This document shows positions 53,433 to 64,000 of a stretch of DNA of 64,000 nt, in pieces. The stretch comes from Heterodera schachtii. Its lineage: Eukaryota > Nematoda > Chromadorea > Rhabditida > Heteroderidae. The DNA lies in contig SIJG01000008.1 in the NCBI GenBank assembly GCA_023374025.1, positions 1,914,215-1,978,214 of the forward strand. The letters are read 5' to 3'. The position numbers were made by a program, and so were the translations under genes. The notes below the pieces were generated by a model. It saw only the letters and a list, made by a program, of their open reading frames with translations, ran no database searches and had not been told where the DNA came from. Numbering within the stretch: the first letter of the stretch is position 1; the number at the start of each line of letters is the position of its first letter.

Positions 53433-54532
53433 ATGCCTTTTTCCTCCACTTTTTTACTAATTGCCATCACTCATTTCACTTCCCAATTGCTCCTTCTCGA
53501 GTTCTTCCGCTTCATTCTCTCCCCCTTTTTGTGCCGAGTCGACGCCTTTGCGCTTAAAGTTCGTCTCCAAAAGGGCCAATTGTGCGCGTCAGTTTTTCTT
53601 TTTTCTTTTGGCAATTTGCCATACTTTGGGTTTCAGTGCCAATTTATTGTCGTTTTTTCGCTTTTGGCACTGATTTTCCTCTTCTTCTGTTAGTGGCATT
53701 CTTCTCCTTCCTCTTCTCCAGGGATGACGTGTTGGAAGTGCTCGACTTTCTCTTCCGCCACCCTTTCCGCCTGTCTCTCTTCTTGGCCAATGTCATTTAC
53801 CGCGTCGGCTCCGTTTTCAGTTGCGTCCAATTTATGACGTCATGCGACGCTTTGCTAAAAAGCGCGGAGGAAAGCGGCGACGAATTGTCACTGGCTCAAT
53901 CGGTGGGCAATTTTACGTAATCAGCAGATTTTCTGTTTGATCACCCCTTCCATCGGTCCATTTGCCCCCCCCCCCCCCTAATCCATCCATTCCCTGATCA
54001 TTTCCAATTTTTGTTTGATCCGGTTCCCTCTCCCTACCATTTGTCGATAAATTTACTTTTTTGATCACCTTCGATCGTTTGCCCCCCCCCAACTTTAATT
54101 TTGCTTGGTCCATTTTAATTTGTAGTCCGATCAATTTTTGTGCTTTTATTCAGGTTTTGGTACTGATTTGCCTCGTCCTTTTGTTTTACCTCCATCTGAC
54201 GACAATTCTCAACATTTTTTATGTTTTTGATCACCTTCAATATGCTCTTTTAAGCTTTCTTTGGTTTCTATTTACGGTAAATATTGTTAAGGGTCGAATA
54301 ATTTCAAAATAAAAGAGAAATTAATTAATTAAAAAGATATTTGGTAATTAAGAACGACCGTAAGGGCCGGAGAATATTCGCCTTTCTCAAATTGGACGGC
54401 ATCACTTTGCTCAGAGTGATTGGATTGGACGAATTGCTACAAAGTGATAATGAGCGTGTGAAAATAAAGCGAAAAAGGCGAAAACACTCGATGGAAACGG
54501 AAGAAGACAGTGGACGAAGCGGAAGGAATTGA
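53433..54532 (+). CDS. Small multi-pass membrane protein, unrecognised
   Basis: A frame-consistent four-exon model: 53433-53587, 53722-53902, 54154-54276 and 54353-54532 (stop TGA), giving 212 residues with all junctions in phase. Residues about 4-32 are hydrophobic. A segment HPFRLSLFLANVIYRVGSVF follows DDVLEVLDFLF, then an acidic stretch (KSAEESGDELS), a long hydrophobic region encoded by 54154-54276 (VLVLICLVLLFYLHLTTILN) and a basic tail (KIKRKRRKHS). FLKLDGITLLRVI near 54400 faintly recalls the C-terminal part of innexins, but innexins are about twice as long and their N-terminal signature is not seen, so I do not assign that family. It lies between the TAF1 start and the convergent receptor gene. 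Confidence 0.55.
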
Positions 54533-54941
54533 TCAGACTGACGGTGATGGATGAAGCGGAAAGGACTGATCAGACAGATGGTGATGGATAAAGCGGAAGG
54601 AACTGATCAAGCAGACGACGAGAGGGATGAAGCAGAATTGAGTGATCAGACAGACGGTGAGAGGGAAGAAGGATCGCAGAAATGGAAAGCGGAACGCGAA
54701 ATAAGAATTCACAAAAACTCGGAATTCGTCCCATACCAAATTGACACTGTCAAATCGTTCCTATATTTTTGGTCCCAATTGGGCACCATTTTCTTTACGG
54801 GAAGATCAGTTTTATTGTGCATTTATTGGTCAGTCTGCTGCTTTTCTAAATTTTACAGTGCCTTCGTTCTTTTTTGTATAAATTCGTCCTTTTCACCCTT
54901 CGTTTGTCACTTTGTCCGTTTTTCTTTGTCTTTCCGTCATT

Positions 54942-57900
54942 TCAAAGTCTTCCCCCGCTGTTGTACGCCTGAATGAGCCGTTGCAGAACCGCCTGTTGGT
55001 CCACCGATTCGAACACTGTCGGCGCGGACAACAGCACGCCGATTGTGCCGCCGAGGGTGACGCCGAAAAATACCCAAAACGGAAAAGGGGCATTAATTAG
55101 TGAGGGGGGGGGTAATCATTTTGGGAGAAATCATTGGCACTATTCACCCATTCCAATTTTGGCATTCCCTTACAATTCTGCTCGAATATGCCAAGTTTGT
55201 TCGTGTTTATTAGTTAAATTTATGAATGTCCAGCAGCAGGGCAAACAAATACTTCTTGCAATTGCTTATCTCTAAATGTCCATTGACTCACATAAAGCAA
55301 AAAGCGATCGATGACCATTGCCACATATTTCCAATCGTCGCGGTGCTAACAGCGAAATGGGAATTAATTAAATTATTAATCGCGGAATACATAAAAATAA
55401 AACAAACGGATCAGTTAAGATCAATCCCTGAGTAAGAATGTCCGGTTTTTTCTCAGCCCCTTTTTTTGCGGCATTTACAGTAGCTTTGCGTTGGGTACGG
55501 TATTTTCAGTTTTCGTCCGTTCGTCACCGTATGCAATTGTTTTTTCATCCCTTCGGCTGACTCACCGTTTTATGCTTCTCCTCCCTTCTCATGTGCTCCG
55601 TAATGTACTCAATTGAATCGACTGCACGGACCTTCATTCATTTGGCATTTATTTTTGGCATTTTGCCATTTTGATTTTACCGCTTCGGCACTCAATGGGA
55701 TGGCTTTTCCCCGGTCGTTTTCCTCCGTTTGTTCCTCCGTCGCTTCGCCTTTAGCCGACTCACCTTAATTATTGTCTAAACGGAACATTAGAAAATTAAA
55801 AAAAGGCAAAATCCATCGAAATCCATCCCAAAATTCAAAAATTATTATTATTCGCGGATCGCTCCCCCCCCCCCCCCCCGCCCTCTCATTACCACAAGAA
55901 AATAGGCAAAAATGCCTTATTGTCCCACTTTTTTGCTCCATTTTGTTGTCCCTTTTGCCGGCCGCCGGACAATTCGGGTGGTGTGCCGATGACACATTTA
56001 GCGGCACAGTGAATTGGCCAACCCCGGGAAGGGTGGTGAGACCGTCCGAGTCGCCTCCCTCCGCCGCGTGCCACGCCAAACGATTAATTGCGGGCGACGG
56101 CCTTTTCATACAAAGCAAATGGGGCATAAGCTGAACAGAGCAAAAGCCAAGCAAAGAAAGCATTGGCCATGTGATGAATTGAAATTTGAATTTGAAAAAT
56201 TGCGAAAAAAATGCCTTCAGGAAAACGAAGCGCACCCAACGGGGCATTCGATGGGTGGTGGGACCACGGTGGTAAACGTTGATAATGACGACAGTCACCT
56301 GAGGGGGGGGGGATGCACTAATAAGGCACTCTTTGGCAATGCCAAGAGACAAAAAATAATTAATTAATAAAAAAAAATAGTAATTTTTATTAAACGAAAA
56401 AACATTTGATTAATAATTAAAGAAAACATTTGTGATTTTGATCTTTTGTTCCTCCGAGAATAGAACACATTTTGAAAATATATTATTAATTAATAAATTA
56501 AATATTTTCATTTTAATAAATAAAAATTTATTTCTTTTAAGCATTTAACTGACCGTTATTGTGACAATATTCAACACAAAAGTGAGCAGCAAATATTTGG
56601 AGATGAGAGGAATGGTGGAGGAAGTGGGCGGAAGAATTTTGGAGACGACCAAAAGGAAGACGACGATGGAGAGGAGGACAGAGATCGTCTATGAGGGGAA
56701 GAAGCAGACAATTGACCAAGTTAAGGGCCAAGGACAAGGGCAAGGACAATTGGCCAACTAAGGACAAGGACAAGGACAATTGGCCAACTAAGGACAAGGG
56801 CAAGGACAATTGGCCAACTAAGGACAAGGGCAAGGACAATTGGCCAACTAAGGACACCAGCAAGGACAATTGGCCAACTAAGGACACCAGCAAGGACAAT
56901 TGGCCAACTAAGGACACCAGCAAGGACAATTGGCCAACTAAGGACACCAGCAAGGACAATTGGCCAACTAAGGACACCAGCAAGGACAATTGGCCAACTA
57001 AGGACACCAGCAAGGACAATTGGCCAACTAAGGACACCAGCAAGGACAATTGGACAACTAAGGACACCAGCAAGGACAATTGGCCAACTAAGGACACCAG
57101 CAAGGACAATTGGCCAACTAAGGACACCAGCAAGGACAATTGGCCAACTAAGGACACCAGCAAAGACAATTGGCCAACTAAGGACAAGGGCAAGGACAAT
57201 TGGCCAACTAAGGACACCAGCAAGGACAATTGGCCAACTAAGGACAAGGGCAAGGACAATTGGCCAACTAAGGACACCAGCAAGGACAATTGGCCAACTA
57301 AGGACACCCGCAAGGACAATTGGCCAACTAAGGACACCAGCAAGGACAATTGGCCAACTAAGGACACCCGCAAGGACAATTGGCCAACTAAGGACACCAG
57401 CAAGGACAATTGGCCAACTAAGGACACCAGCAAAGACAATTGGCCAACTAAGGACCCTCCAATTGACTATTTAATCAAATTATAATTTGATGACCAATGT
57501 CATTTTCTCGCCCGAGTCGGTCGGCAGAAAGAACACGGCCATGCTGAGAAAGGCCATTAGAACTGTCAAAAAAAAGGAAGGCTCAATTTTATTTTAATAT
57601 TTTCCATTTTTGGCATTTTGCACCAATTAAATCGGACAAACCCGTGGGAATGATCAGCACAACGGTGTAGAACAAAGTTTTACGACGAATTCGAAGTTGG
57701 TATTCAATGCGGGAACTGATCAAAAAGAAATGGGCAAAAAGAAAAGGCGAAAATTGGCATAATTAGCAAAAGCGAAAGAAAGAAAAGAATTACCGTCGGT
57801 TGACCAACGAAGCGGGAGCATCTGAAGGGAATACGGTATCACTACAGTTCAAAATATCGTTTTCTACTGTAATTAAGCTATCGAAATAAAGTTTAAAAGG

Positions 57901-59771
57901 GTAAAAATGGACAATCGAATTGGGCACAATTTATGAATGGATTGTCAATTTCTGACCAATGCTCACCGATCACATCCCAAATTGAGCTGACACTTTTGGC
58001 ATATTCGCTGAGATCCATCGAGCTGAATTATTAAATGGAGATTAATTGAAGAAAAACATTGTGATTTTAAAGAGAATGGCAAATTGGGATGGAAAATTTA
58101 ATTAATTTAATTAATTGACTGAAAAAAACATGGAAAATAACGCATAAAATAGATAAATATGTAAAACGATGTTTCAACTCACTCGGCCTGTTCAAATTCC
58201 ATTTTAATTTCATTTTCGTTGTACTAAAATTTAAAAAAAAGTTGAATTTTTAAATAATTTTTTTGCCATTTTCACCGTCCACGAGCCGAACACCAAATGG
58301 CAAACTGAAAGCAGAACAAAAAATGAATACAGACAAAATGTTGTTTTGTTTTGCCTTGTTCGTCGAAAGGGAAATATTCAACGTCTGTGAAAAATGCCAA
58401 ATTAAAAGGGACAAAATGGGAAAGAAATGAATGAAATAAAGTGGCACCGATAATGCAGGAACTTTTGTAAATTGCCGGAGGGACCTGAATATGCCTCATT
58501 AATTAATTAATTTTCTAAATAATTAATTTATTAGTGAATTTTTTGTTTCGTTGATTTGTTGATCATTTCCAAAATGTCCTCAAATCGCTCACCCACAGCA
58601 CATTGCCACGGTAGTCGATGATCACATTGGACATGAAAGACACTTCGTAATTGCCGTCGGCATTGTTAAACAGCACCTTTTGGCCAATGGAAATACAAAA
58701 GTGGCCTCTTCGGCGTGCCTAATTTCCTTCTGATGCTCGAAAAGACTCTCTTTTTCATTTCCATAATTTTTTGAATTTTATCTTACAAATCAAAAGCTTT
58801 TTGAGATTTCAAAAGCGCACTTTCTCTCAATTATTTTTTCTTAATTTCAGGTCGAGAGTCTCGACTATTTGGAGCCCCGTGCCCTTCGCTTCTTTAGCTT
58901 CTCACAATGTCCGGCAGCCAAACTTTGTCCGGAGACACGCGAAACTCTTTGATGCCTCCGTAATTGACGGGGCTCCATGCCATTTGAAAGTCCTTTAATT
59001 TAAAAATGCCATTAAAAGGGGTTATGATGTTTAGTCCCTTTCCCTCACTTTCCATTTCAATGTCAGCCAAACATTTGTGTGCATTATCTGAACGCGAAAT
59101 TTGTCAATTTACCATTAATGCCATTGTCAGTGCTAATTAGCTAATTGGCCATGCCATTCATTTGCCGTGCCATCCCCCCCCCCCGCACCTGATCCTTCTC
59201 ATCCACATTGATCAGCAGCACCAATTGAAGGGTCATGCGAACAGTGATCGGTTGTGAATCGTTGCGAAGCGGAAGGATCAGCGAATTGTAACCTTTGAAC
59301 ACATCCATCATCAGACGTTCCTCGTCATCACTGGCGAAAACAGACGAAACTGATCAGAATGGGGGGGGGGGGGTTTGAGAAAGAAATGATCAAAAAAAGG
59401 AAAGACGTGGAAGGACTGAAGGAAATGCCAGACTGACTGATCAAAGGGTGACCGATCGATCAGTGCCATTCATCATTCCTTTCTTATTTGAACCCATGGC
59501 AAAATTGATCAGTATCAATTTAGAGAAGAGATCCCAATTTTTTTGTTTGGATGATTTTAATGGGCATCGCTTTTATTGAAGCTGAGTTAAAGTCACCCCA
59601 ATCATAGGTAAGTGAATGACCCTTTTTTTGGGGGGAGGTGATTCTCGAGAGTGGGATCAAATCGGTGTATCCACGCGATTCGCCATTAGAAAAAGGCAAT
59701 TTACCCGTGACGAAGGGAAGGAGGCCGACGATGGCGAGAGAAGGGAGGAGCAACTTGGACCTTTTGCTCAT
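54942..59771 (-). CDS. Nicotinic acetylcholine receptor subunit, non-alpha (LEV-1/UNC-29/ACR-2/3 group)
   Basis: Pentameric ligand-gated cation channel subunit at the muscle or neuronal membrane. The signal peptide starts at ATG 59771 (MSKRSKLLLPSLAIVGLLPF). Exons: about 59322-59188 (ERLMMDVFKGYNSLILPLRN), 59090-59053 (MHTNVWLTLKW), 58992-58895 (VSPDKVWLPDIV), 58675-58590 (SNVIIDYRGNVLWV), 58485-58450 and 58385-58355 plus 58304-58270 (Cys loop, exactly 13 residues between the cysteines, FPFDEQ), then MDLSEYAKSV, and 57715-57650 (RIRRKTLFYTVVLIIPT, TM1). TM2 is split: FLPTDSGEKMTL in 57560-57497, then TISVLLSIVVFLLVVSKILP in the exon ending near 56550. Next are GPTTHRMPRWVRFVFLK (near 56260), the cytoplasmic loop, DDWKYVAMVIDRFLLY (near 55310) and TM4, ending AYNSGGRL at 54942. 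No vicinal Cys pair is seen before TM1, hence non-alpha. Junction 59706/59322 is unresolved. Confidence 0.93.
56737..57456. repeat. 30-bp minisatellite, about 24 copies, in the receptor TM2 intron
   Basis: The unit contains GGACAATTGGCCAACTAAGG followed by a variable ACACCAGCAA, ACAAGGGCAA or ACACCCGCAA. Copies are in exact 30-base register with few point changes (GGACAA for GGCCAA near 57053, AAAGAC at two sites). Because 30 is a multiple of three and the unit lacks stops in some frames, 264- to 300-codon open frames run through it on both strands; these are not genes. The receptor donor (GAGAAAATGACATTG/GTCATC) and acceptor (CCCCTCATAG/ACGATC) bracket the array. Confidence 0.97.
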
Positions 59772-61722
59772 TTCCGTCTGATTTTACAAATGATCCGTAA
59801 CATTTTGATTATGCAAAAAGAATAACTTCGTTATGCGTCGTCCCTTCTCTTCCGCTGTCAATCAGTGATCAGAGCGATCGATCGATCAATCAGAAGGAAT
59901 GTTTGTGTCAATCAACGACGACAAATGATTAATAATAAGAAAAGGTCGAAAAAGATGAATTGGAAAATGAGGCGAGAGAATGGAGGAGGGGGGGGGGGAG
60001 TGATCGGACGAAAGGAAAAGCCGAGGCGAATTGTGGAAGTGATCGGATGGCCAAAGGAAGAGTGAATGAATGAATGAATGAATGAATGAATGAATGAATG
60101 AATGAATGAATGAATGAATGATCCTTGGGACGAAATGTGACAAATGGTCAGTGAAGGAATGAAAAGCGAAGAAAGGGCGACAGTTGTCCGTTGGGACGGA
60201 CCCAACAACAGCTTATTTGGCTTATTTTGGCTTGTTTGAGTTTGGACACAAATTTGGCGGGGGAAAAGCACAGCTTAAGGGGGGGAGGGAGCGAATTGTA
60301 AGCCAAAGATTAAAGAAAATGCAAACTTAAAAGGGAACAGAAATTTTAATGGCCAATTTGGCACCCATTTTTTTGGCTTTTATTTTTAATTTTTGCTCAA
60401 AAAATTTGGAGAAATTTGTATCAAATTCCGATGCTTTCTTCCCTTCTCAATTCGACAGCTATTTTAGTTCATTTTCGTTTCCGTCTCGCCTTTCTTAAAC
60501 ATTCGCTTTGCTTTGTCCGTCACTTCGTTCACTGCAATTTAAAAAGGATTTGAAAAACAAAATTAAAAAATTATTTCAATTAATTAATGTAATTAAGTAA
60601 TTATTATATTTAGCGGTCATTTCCCTCCCCTCTCCCGCTTCTTCAATCAGCTGATCTGGTGATCCAATTGATCAACATTCCTTCTTTTCCTTTTATGGCC
60701 GATCATTTGATCATAAAGATGAATTCGTCAATTCCATCGCCAAATTTTACCGAAAATATTTATTTTACTAATTGAAATTATTATTTCTTATTTATTTAGG
60801 CATTTATTTTTTATCAACAGCTTATTTTCCAAAATATGCAGATAAATTGTTTATGGGAATACATTTTGCTTTATATTTATTTGCGTTTGTTTCTTCGTCC
60901 GTCGCTCCTTTTAACCAATAATTAATTTTATTTTTTCTTATCACCAAATCAAATAAACCAACGCGAAATGTGTTTTTGTTTCACATCATATACAATCCAA
61001 TTCCAATCAATTTCTGCCGTTCCCTTTTTTTGATCGCGGAAAAAGGGGCGGAAAAGTGATCGGAAACCGAAGGGAACGAACGAAACGGAGGGGGAGGGGG
61101 GGAAAGACGGGGCATTCCGTGCCAAAAACTAATGCGATGACTGATCGGACGATAATTAAGTAACGGAAGATCGACGGAGTGAATGACAGAGCAAGCAAAT
61201 GATCAATGATCAGTAATCAGAGAAGCAGAGACTTTGAATTGATCAGCCCACATGGGAGGAAGGAATCCTCCGATTGATGTGGGGAAGACGTAAATAACAA
61301 ACAAAACATAAGCAAATTCCAATTTTGGTGGTGAGGGGGGCGGAGGTACCCCCCCCCCCATCGGAGGAGGTCACGTTTTGCACTTTGCCCCCCCCCCACC
61401 CACAGCAATTGGAACGAGTTCAGCACCACTGCCACTGTCTTCGCCTCTGCTCCGTTATTGTGTGTTATCTGTCTTCTTTTCTCCTGCCCAAATTCGCCAA
61501 AATCACTCCACTCCCCGTCCCCCCCCCCCCGTCCCCGCCCAACTTCCCATGCCCCCCTTCTCTCCTCCCTCGTCTCTTCCGTCGTACGTCCCTCCCCCCC
61601 CTTTTTTCTCATCTTTGTCCCCTTATCATCCATCATCCCATCCATCCATTCATTCCCCCTTCTTCCACTTCCATCATCATACATATCTTCTACGAATCCT
61701 CCCTCCCCTTCTTCTTCCGCTG
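59772..61722. other. Intergenic between receptor and ACSL (divergent starts)
   Basis: Should hold the promoters of both flanking genes. Contains a (TGAA)n microsatellite, several GATCA words (59865-59890, 60650-60710, 61200-61240), AT-rich DNA at 60750-61000, and a C/T-rich tract from 61330 that runs into the ACSL leader. No other gene recognised. Confidence 0.5.
60063..60121. repeat. (TGAA)n microsatellite
   Basis: About 14 uninterrupted copies of TGAA upstream of the receptor gene. Confidence 0.95.
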
Positions 61723-64000
61723 ATGGCCAACCCCAACTCCGACCACTCTCTCCCCCTTTCCCCCTCCCATTCTTCCCACTCCTTCTCCCTCCGTTCTGTT
61801 TTTGCCCACCACTTTTGCTTTTTCTGCTCAAATTCTGTGCTCATCGCCCTCGTCGTGTTCACTTTGTCACTGCTAATGGCATTTTTGCTGGGGAAACGGC
61901 GCCCTTCGCAAAACGAATTGGCAAAACGGCGCAGAGACAAATCGCCGGAAGGCATTGAATTGGAGGCAAAAAGCGAACGGAATGCCAAAACTAACGAACA
62001 TTCAAATTGAATTCATTGTGCAGGAGAATCCCGAGGTGTTCAAAAGTTCGTTGCTGATGGACTCCAAAGAACACACCATCAGTACGTACTTTCCTGATGT
62101 GCGCACACTTTTCGATGCTTTCCAACGCGGTCTCAAAGTGTGTTTGTTCGTCATTTGCCATTATTTTTAGGATGCCATCCGAACCCCCCGCCCCCCTCCC
62201 CGCCCCCGTCGTTCCCAACCCCAATATTTTTGGCCATCCTAACACCGAAAATTCCATCCACTCCAACAACTTCACAACTTTTTTGGGTCTATTTTTCGCC
62301 CCCGCATGTCCATGCCCGACCCTACGCCTCGGAATCCCCGGCATTTTTCGACCATCCCTAAAATCTATCCCCGGGTCACATATCCTATTTTTTCTATTTT
62401 AAATTATTTCCCTCCCCAATCGAGTTCAGGTTGCCGAACATTCCGCCTGCCTTGGCTTTCGTCCGGCAAAAGGTTCGCCTTACCAATTTCTCACTTACGC
62501 TGAGGTCGCCGTTCGGTCGCAGTCCTTTGGCCATGCTTTGATCTCCAAATTGGGCCTTCGGCCCGGCAACGAAACATTTGTGGCCATTTATGCGCAGAAC
62601 TGTCCCCAGTGGATGATCACGGTCACTTCCCTTTGGTCGATCGTTGAGACTGAATTGTCCCCTGCATTTCCGATCACAGGCGATCGGCTGTACCCGCCAT
62701 TCCATGGTCATTGTGCCGTTGTACGACACTTTGGGTGCCGACGCGGCCACCTTCATTTTGGGCCACACCGGATCAGAGTAAGGGCAAGGGCAGGGCAATT
62801 AAACTGCTAATGACCAAGGGCATCGGTTGAATCGAATTTTGAAATTTAAATTTTAATTTGCGAAAAAAAAAATTTTTTTAATTTGATTTGCATTTTTGTC
62901 TCTCTGTGCCGAATTTTTCACAATGAATGCCAAACTTTTTCTTCAGAGTTGTGGTGGTGGACGATTTGACCAAATTGGGCAACGCTTTGAAGGAATGTCC
63001 GACAACGCTGAAACACGCGGTGTTAATTGACCACGCATTGGACGAAAAACAAGTGGAAGAGGCGAGAACTAAGGCCAAGTCGGTGGGAGTGCAGCTGCAC
63101 TCATTTGACCAATTGGTGGGGACGGAAACGGCGCAAGAGAAACGGAGCAAGAAACGGAGGACCACCCGCCGAAGCCGAACGACACGTACATTGTGTGGTG
63201 GGTCAAACAAGGACATCTCAAATGGCGAAATGCCAATGCCAAAAGCAGTGCCAAAGTGGCAACGGCATTCCATTTCACCAAATGATCTCAAAATGCCAAT
63301 TCTCCCCTGCCTTTTGTTCAGTTACACCAGTGGCACCACCGGTACGCCCAAGGGTGTTCTGCTGTCGCACACAAATGTGTTGAGCAACTTGGCTGCCCTT
63401 TCTCTGCTGATGGAGCGGTTTATGCCCGAACTGATGGACCCGCACGGTTCCATCATTTCCTACCTGCCGCTGTCCCACATGTTCGAGCAGGTGCGCAGCA
63501 CTGACCGAACCCACTGGATTCAGTTTCGGCACTATTTAAACGGCTAAACTCCGCAGTTGCCTCATTTCTTTCCCTTTTTCCTTTCCTTTGCCTTTTTTGG
63601 TCTTTTCTCTCATAATTAGCGCTTTCTTCTCGAGACTCTCGATGCTCTTATGCTTTCAGTTTGTCCATTTAGTGTGCCCATTGGATCGCACTTTCGTTCG
63701 GCTTTCGAATCGGCTATTTCAGTGGTGACATTGCCAATCTCTCCGATGACATGAAATTGCTCAAGCCGACTCTTTTCCCGGTCGTGCCGCGTCTGCTCAA
63801 CCGTTTCAACGACACAATGAAGGTGGTGCCAATGGACAGTTTGAATTGGAACCCATGGCACGGCTATCGGCGTGCCATTTCATTTTTTAATGTCGAATAA
63901 TTAATTACGGCCCATTTGTCTTTGTTTTTGTCGCATTTCCTCCACCCCTTCCCATTTCAATTCGGCCATTTCAGTCTTTGGTCGCCCGTTCGAGTCCCTT
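61723..64000 (+). CDS. Long-chain acyl-CoA synthetase (ACSL), 5' part
   Basis: Activates long-chain fatty acids to acyl-CoA with ATP at ER, mitochondrial or peroxisomal membranes. Exon 1 (61723-61965) encodes an N-terminal membrane anchor (SVLIALVVFTLSLLMAFLLG). The GC-AG intron 61966-62023 is followed by 62024-62137 (YFPDVRTLFDAFQRGLK) and an exon from 62430 (ACLGFRPAKGSPYQFLTYAE, FVAIYAQNCPQWMI). The exon near 62689-62778 has SMVIVPLYDTLGADAATFIL, and 62947-63114 follows. A mini-exon near 63161-63198 (PPKPNDTYIVC) leads into 63322-63490 with the AMP-binding signature YTSGTTGTPKG and YLPLSHMFEQ. 63672-63821 encodes GYFSGDIANLSDDMKLLKPT and LFPVVPRLLNR. A further acceptor lies at about 63974. 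The C-terminal half, including the adenylate-binding motifs, lies beyond the window. ACSL1/5/6-like versus ACSL3/4-like cannot be settled here. Confidence 0.93.

Noticed and set aside
53433..54532. Innexin gap-junction protein
   Set aside because: Only a short C-terminal-like stretch fits; length and the N-terminal signature do not.
56537..57439. 300-codon open frame (-) of ten-residue hydrophobic repeats, and 264 codons on the + strand
   Set aside because: Generated by the 30-bp minisatellite inside a receptor intron. The real exon at its end uses another frame with conserved TM2-TM3 sequence.

Overview
The window looks like nuclear DNA of a nematode, most likely a plant-parasitic cyst nematode (Heteroderidae). 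Reasons: compact multi-exon genes with mostly 45-100 nt introns, nematode-type gene content (levamisole-group acetylcholine receptor subunit, MOLO1-type protein, stomatin), a decayed member of an F-box-associated family that I know from Heterodera and Globodera proteins, and repeated use of GC-AG introns, which is also reported for cyst nematodes. The genus is an inference. Nothing bacterial, viral or plasmid-like was seen.

Layout. 1-5040 has no gene: AT-rich DNA with a hairpin, then long purine/pyrimidine low-complexity DNA. 5047-9858 (+) encodes an eleven-finger C2H2 zinc-finger protein. 10983-12988 (-) encodes a MOLO1-like membrane protein. 13.0-17.6 kb holds no gene I can support. 17621-22984 (+) is an extended synaptotagmin. 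23518-26342 (-) is the proteasome ATPase Rpt1. 27516-28957 (+) is a broken F-box-associated gene, followed by a palindromic element. 30441-33290 (-) is a stomatin. 33.7-34.7 kb is a purine satellite. 36172-38480 (-) is an unrecognised gene. 41072-43082 is a nested pair of inverted-repeat transposons carrying tRNA-like segments. 43345-52155 (-) is TAF1. 53433-54532 (+) is a small unrecognised membrane protein. 54942-59771 (-) is a non-alpha nicotinic receptor subunit with a 24-copy minisatellite in an intron that splits TM2. 61723-64000 (+) is the 5' part of a long-chain acyl-CoA synthetase that leaves the window.

The genes do not form an operon or one pathway. TAF1 and the zinc-finger protein act in transcription, Rpt1 in proteolysis, and E-Syt and ACSL in membrane lipid handling. 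The receptor subunit, the MOLO1-like protein and the stomatin all belong to families linked to nematode cholinergic or neuromuscular function, but their closeness here may be chance.

The main results are seven GC-AG introns, two of them fixed by conserved protein sequence; nested non-autonomous transposons with 3-bp target duplications and tRNA-like A/B boxes in their arms; an hAT-like element with a perfect 8-bp duplication inside an Rpt1 intron; and one AT-rich inverted-repeat family with copies or fragments in E-Syt, TAF1 and other loci. Exon limits were placed by eye from splice sites and family conservation. Those given to the base are the ones I checked for frame; others are approximate.
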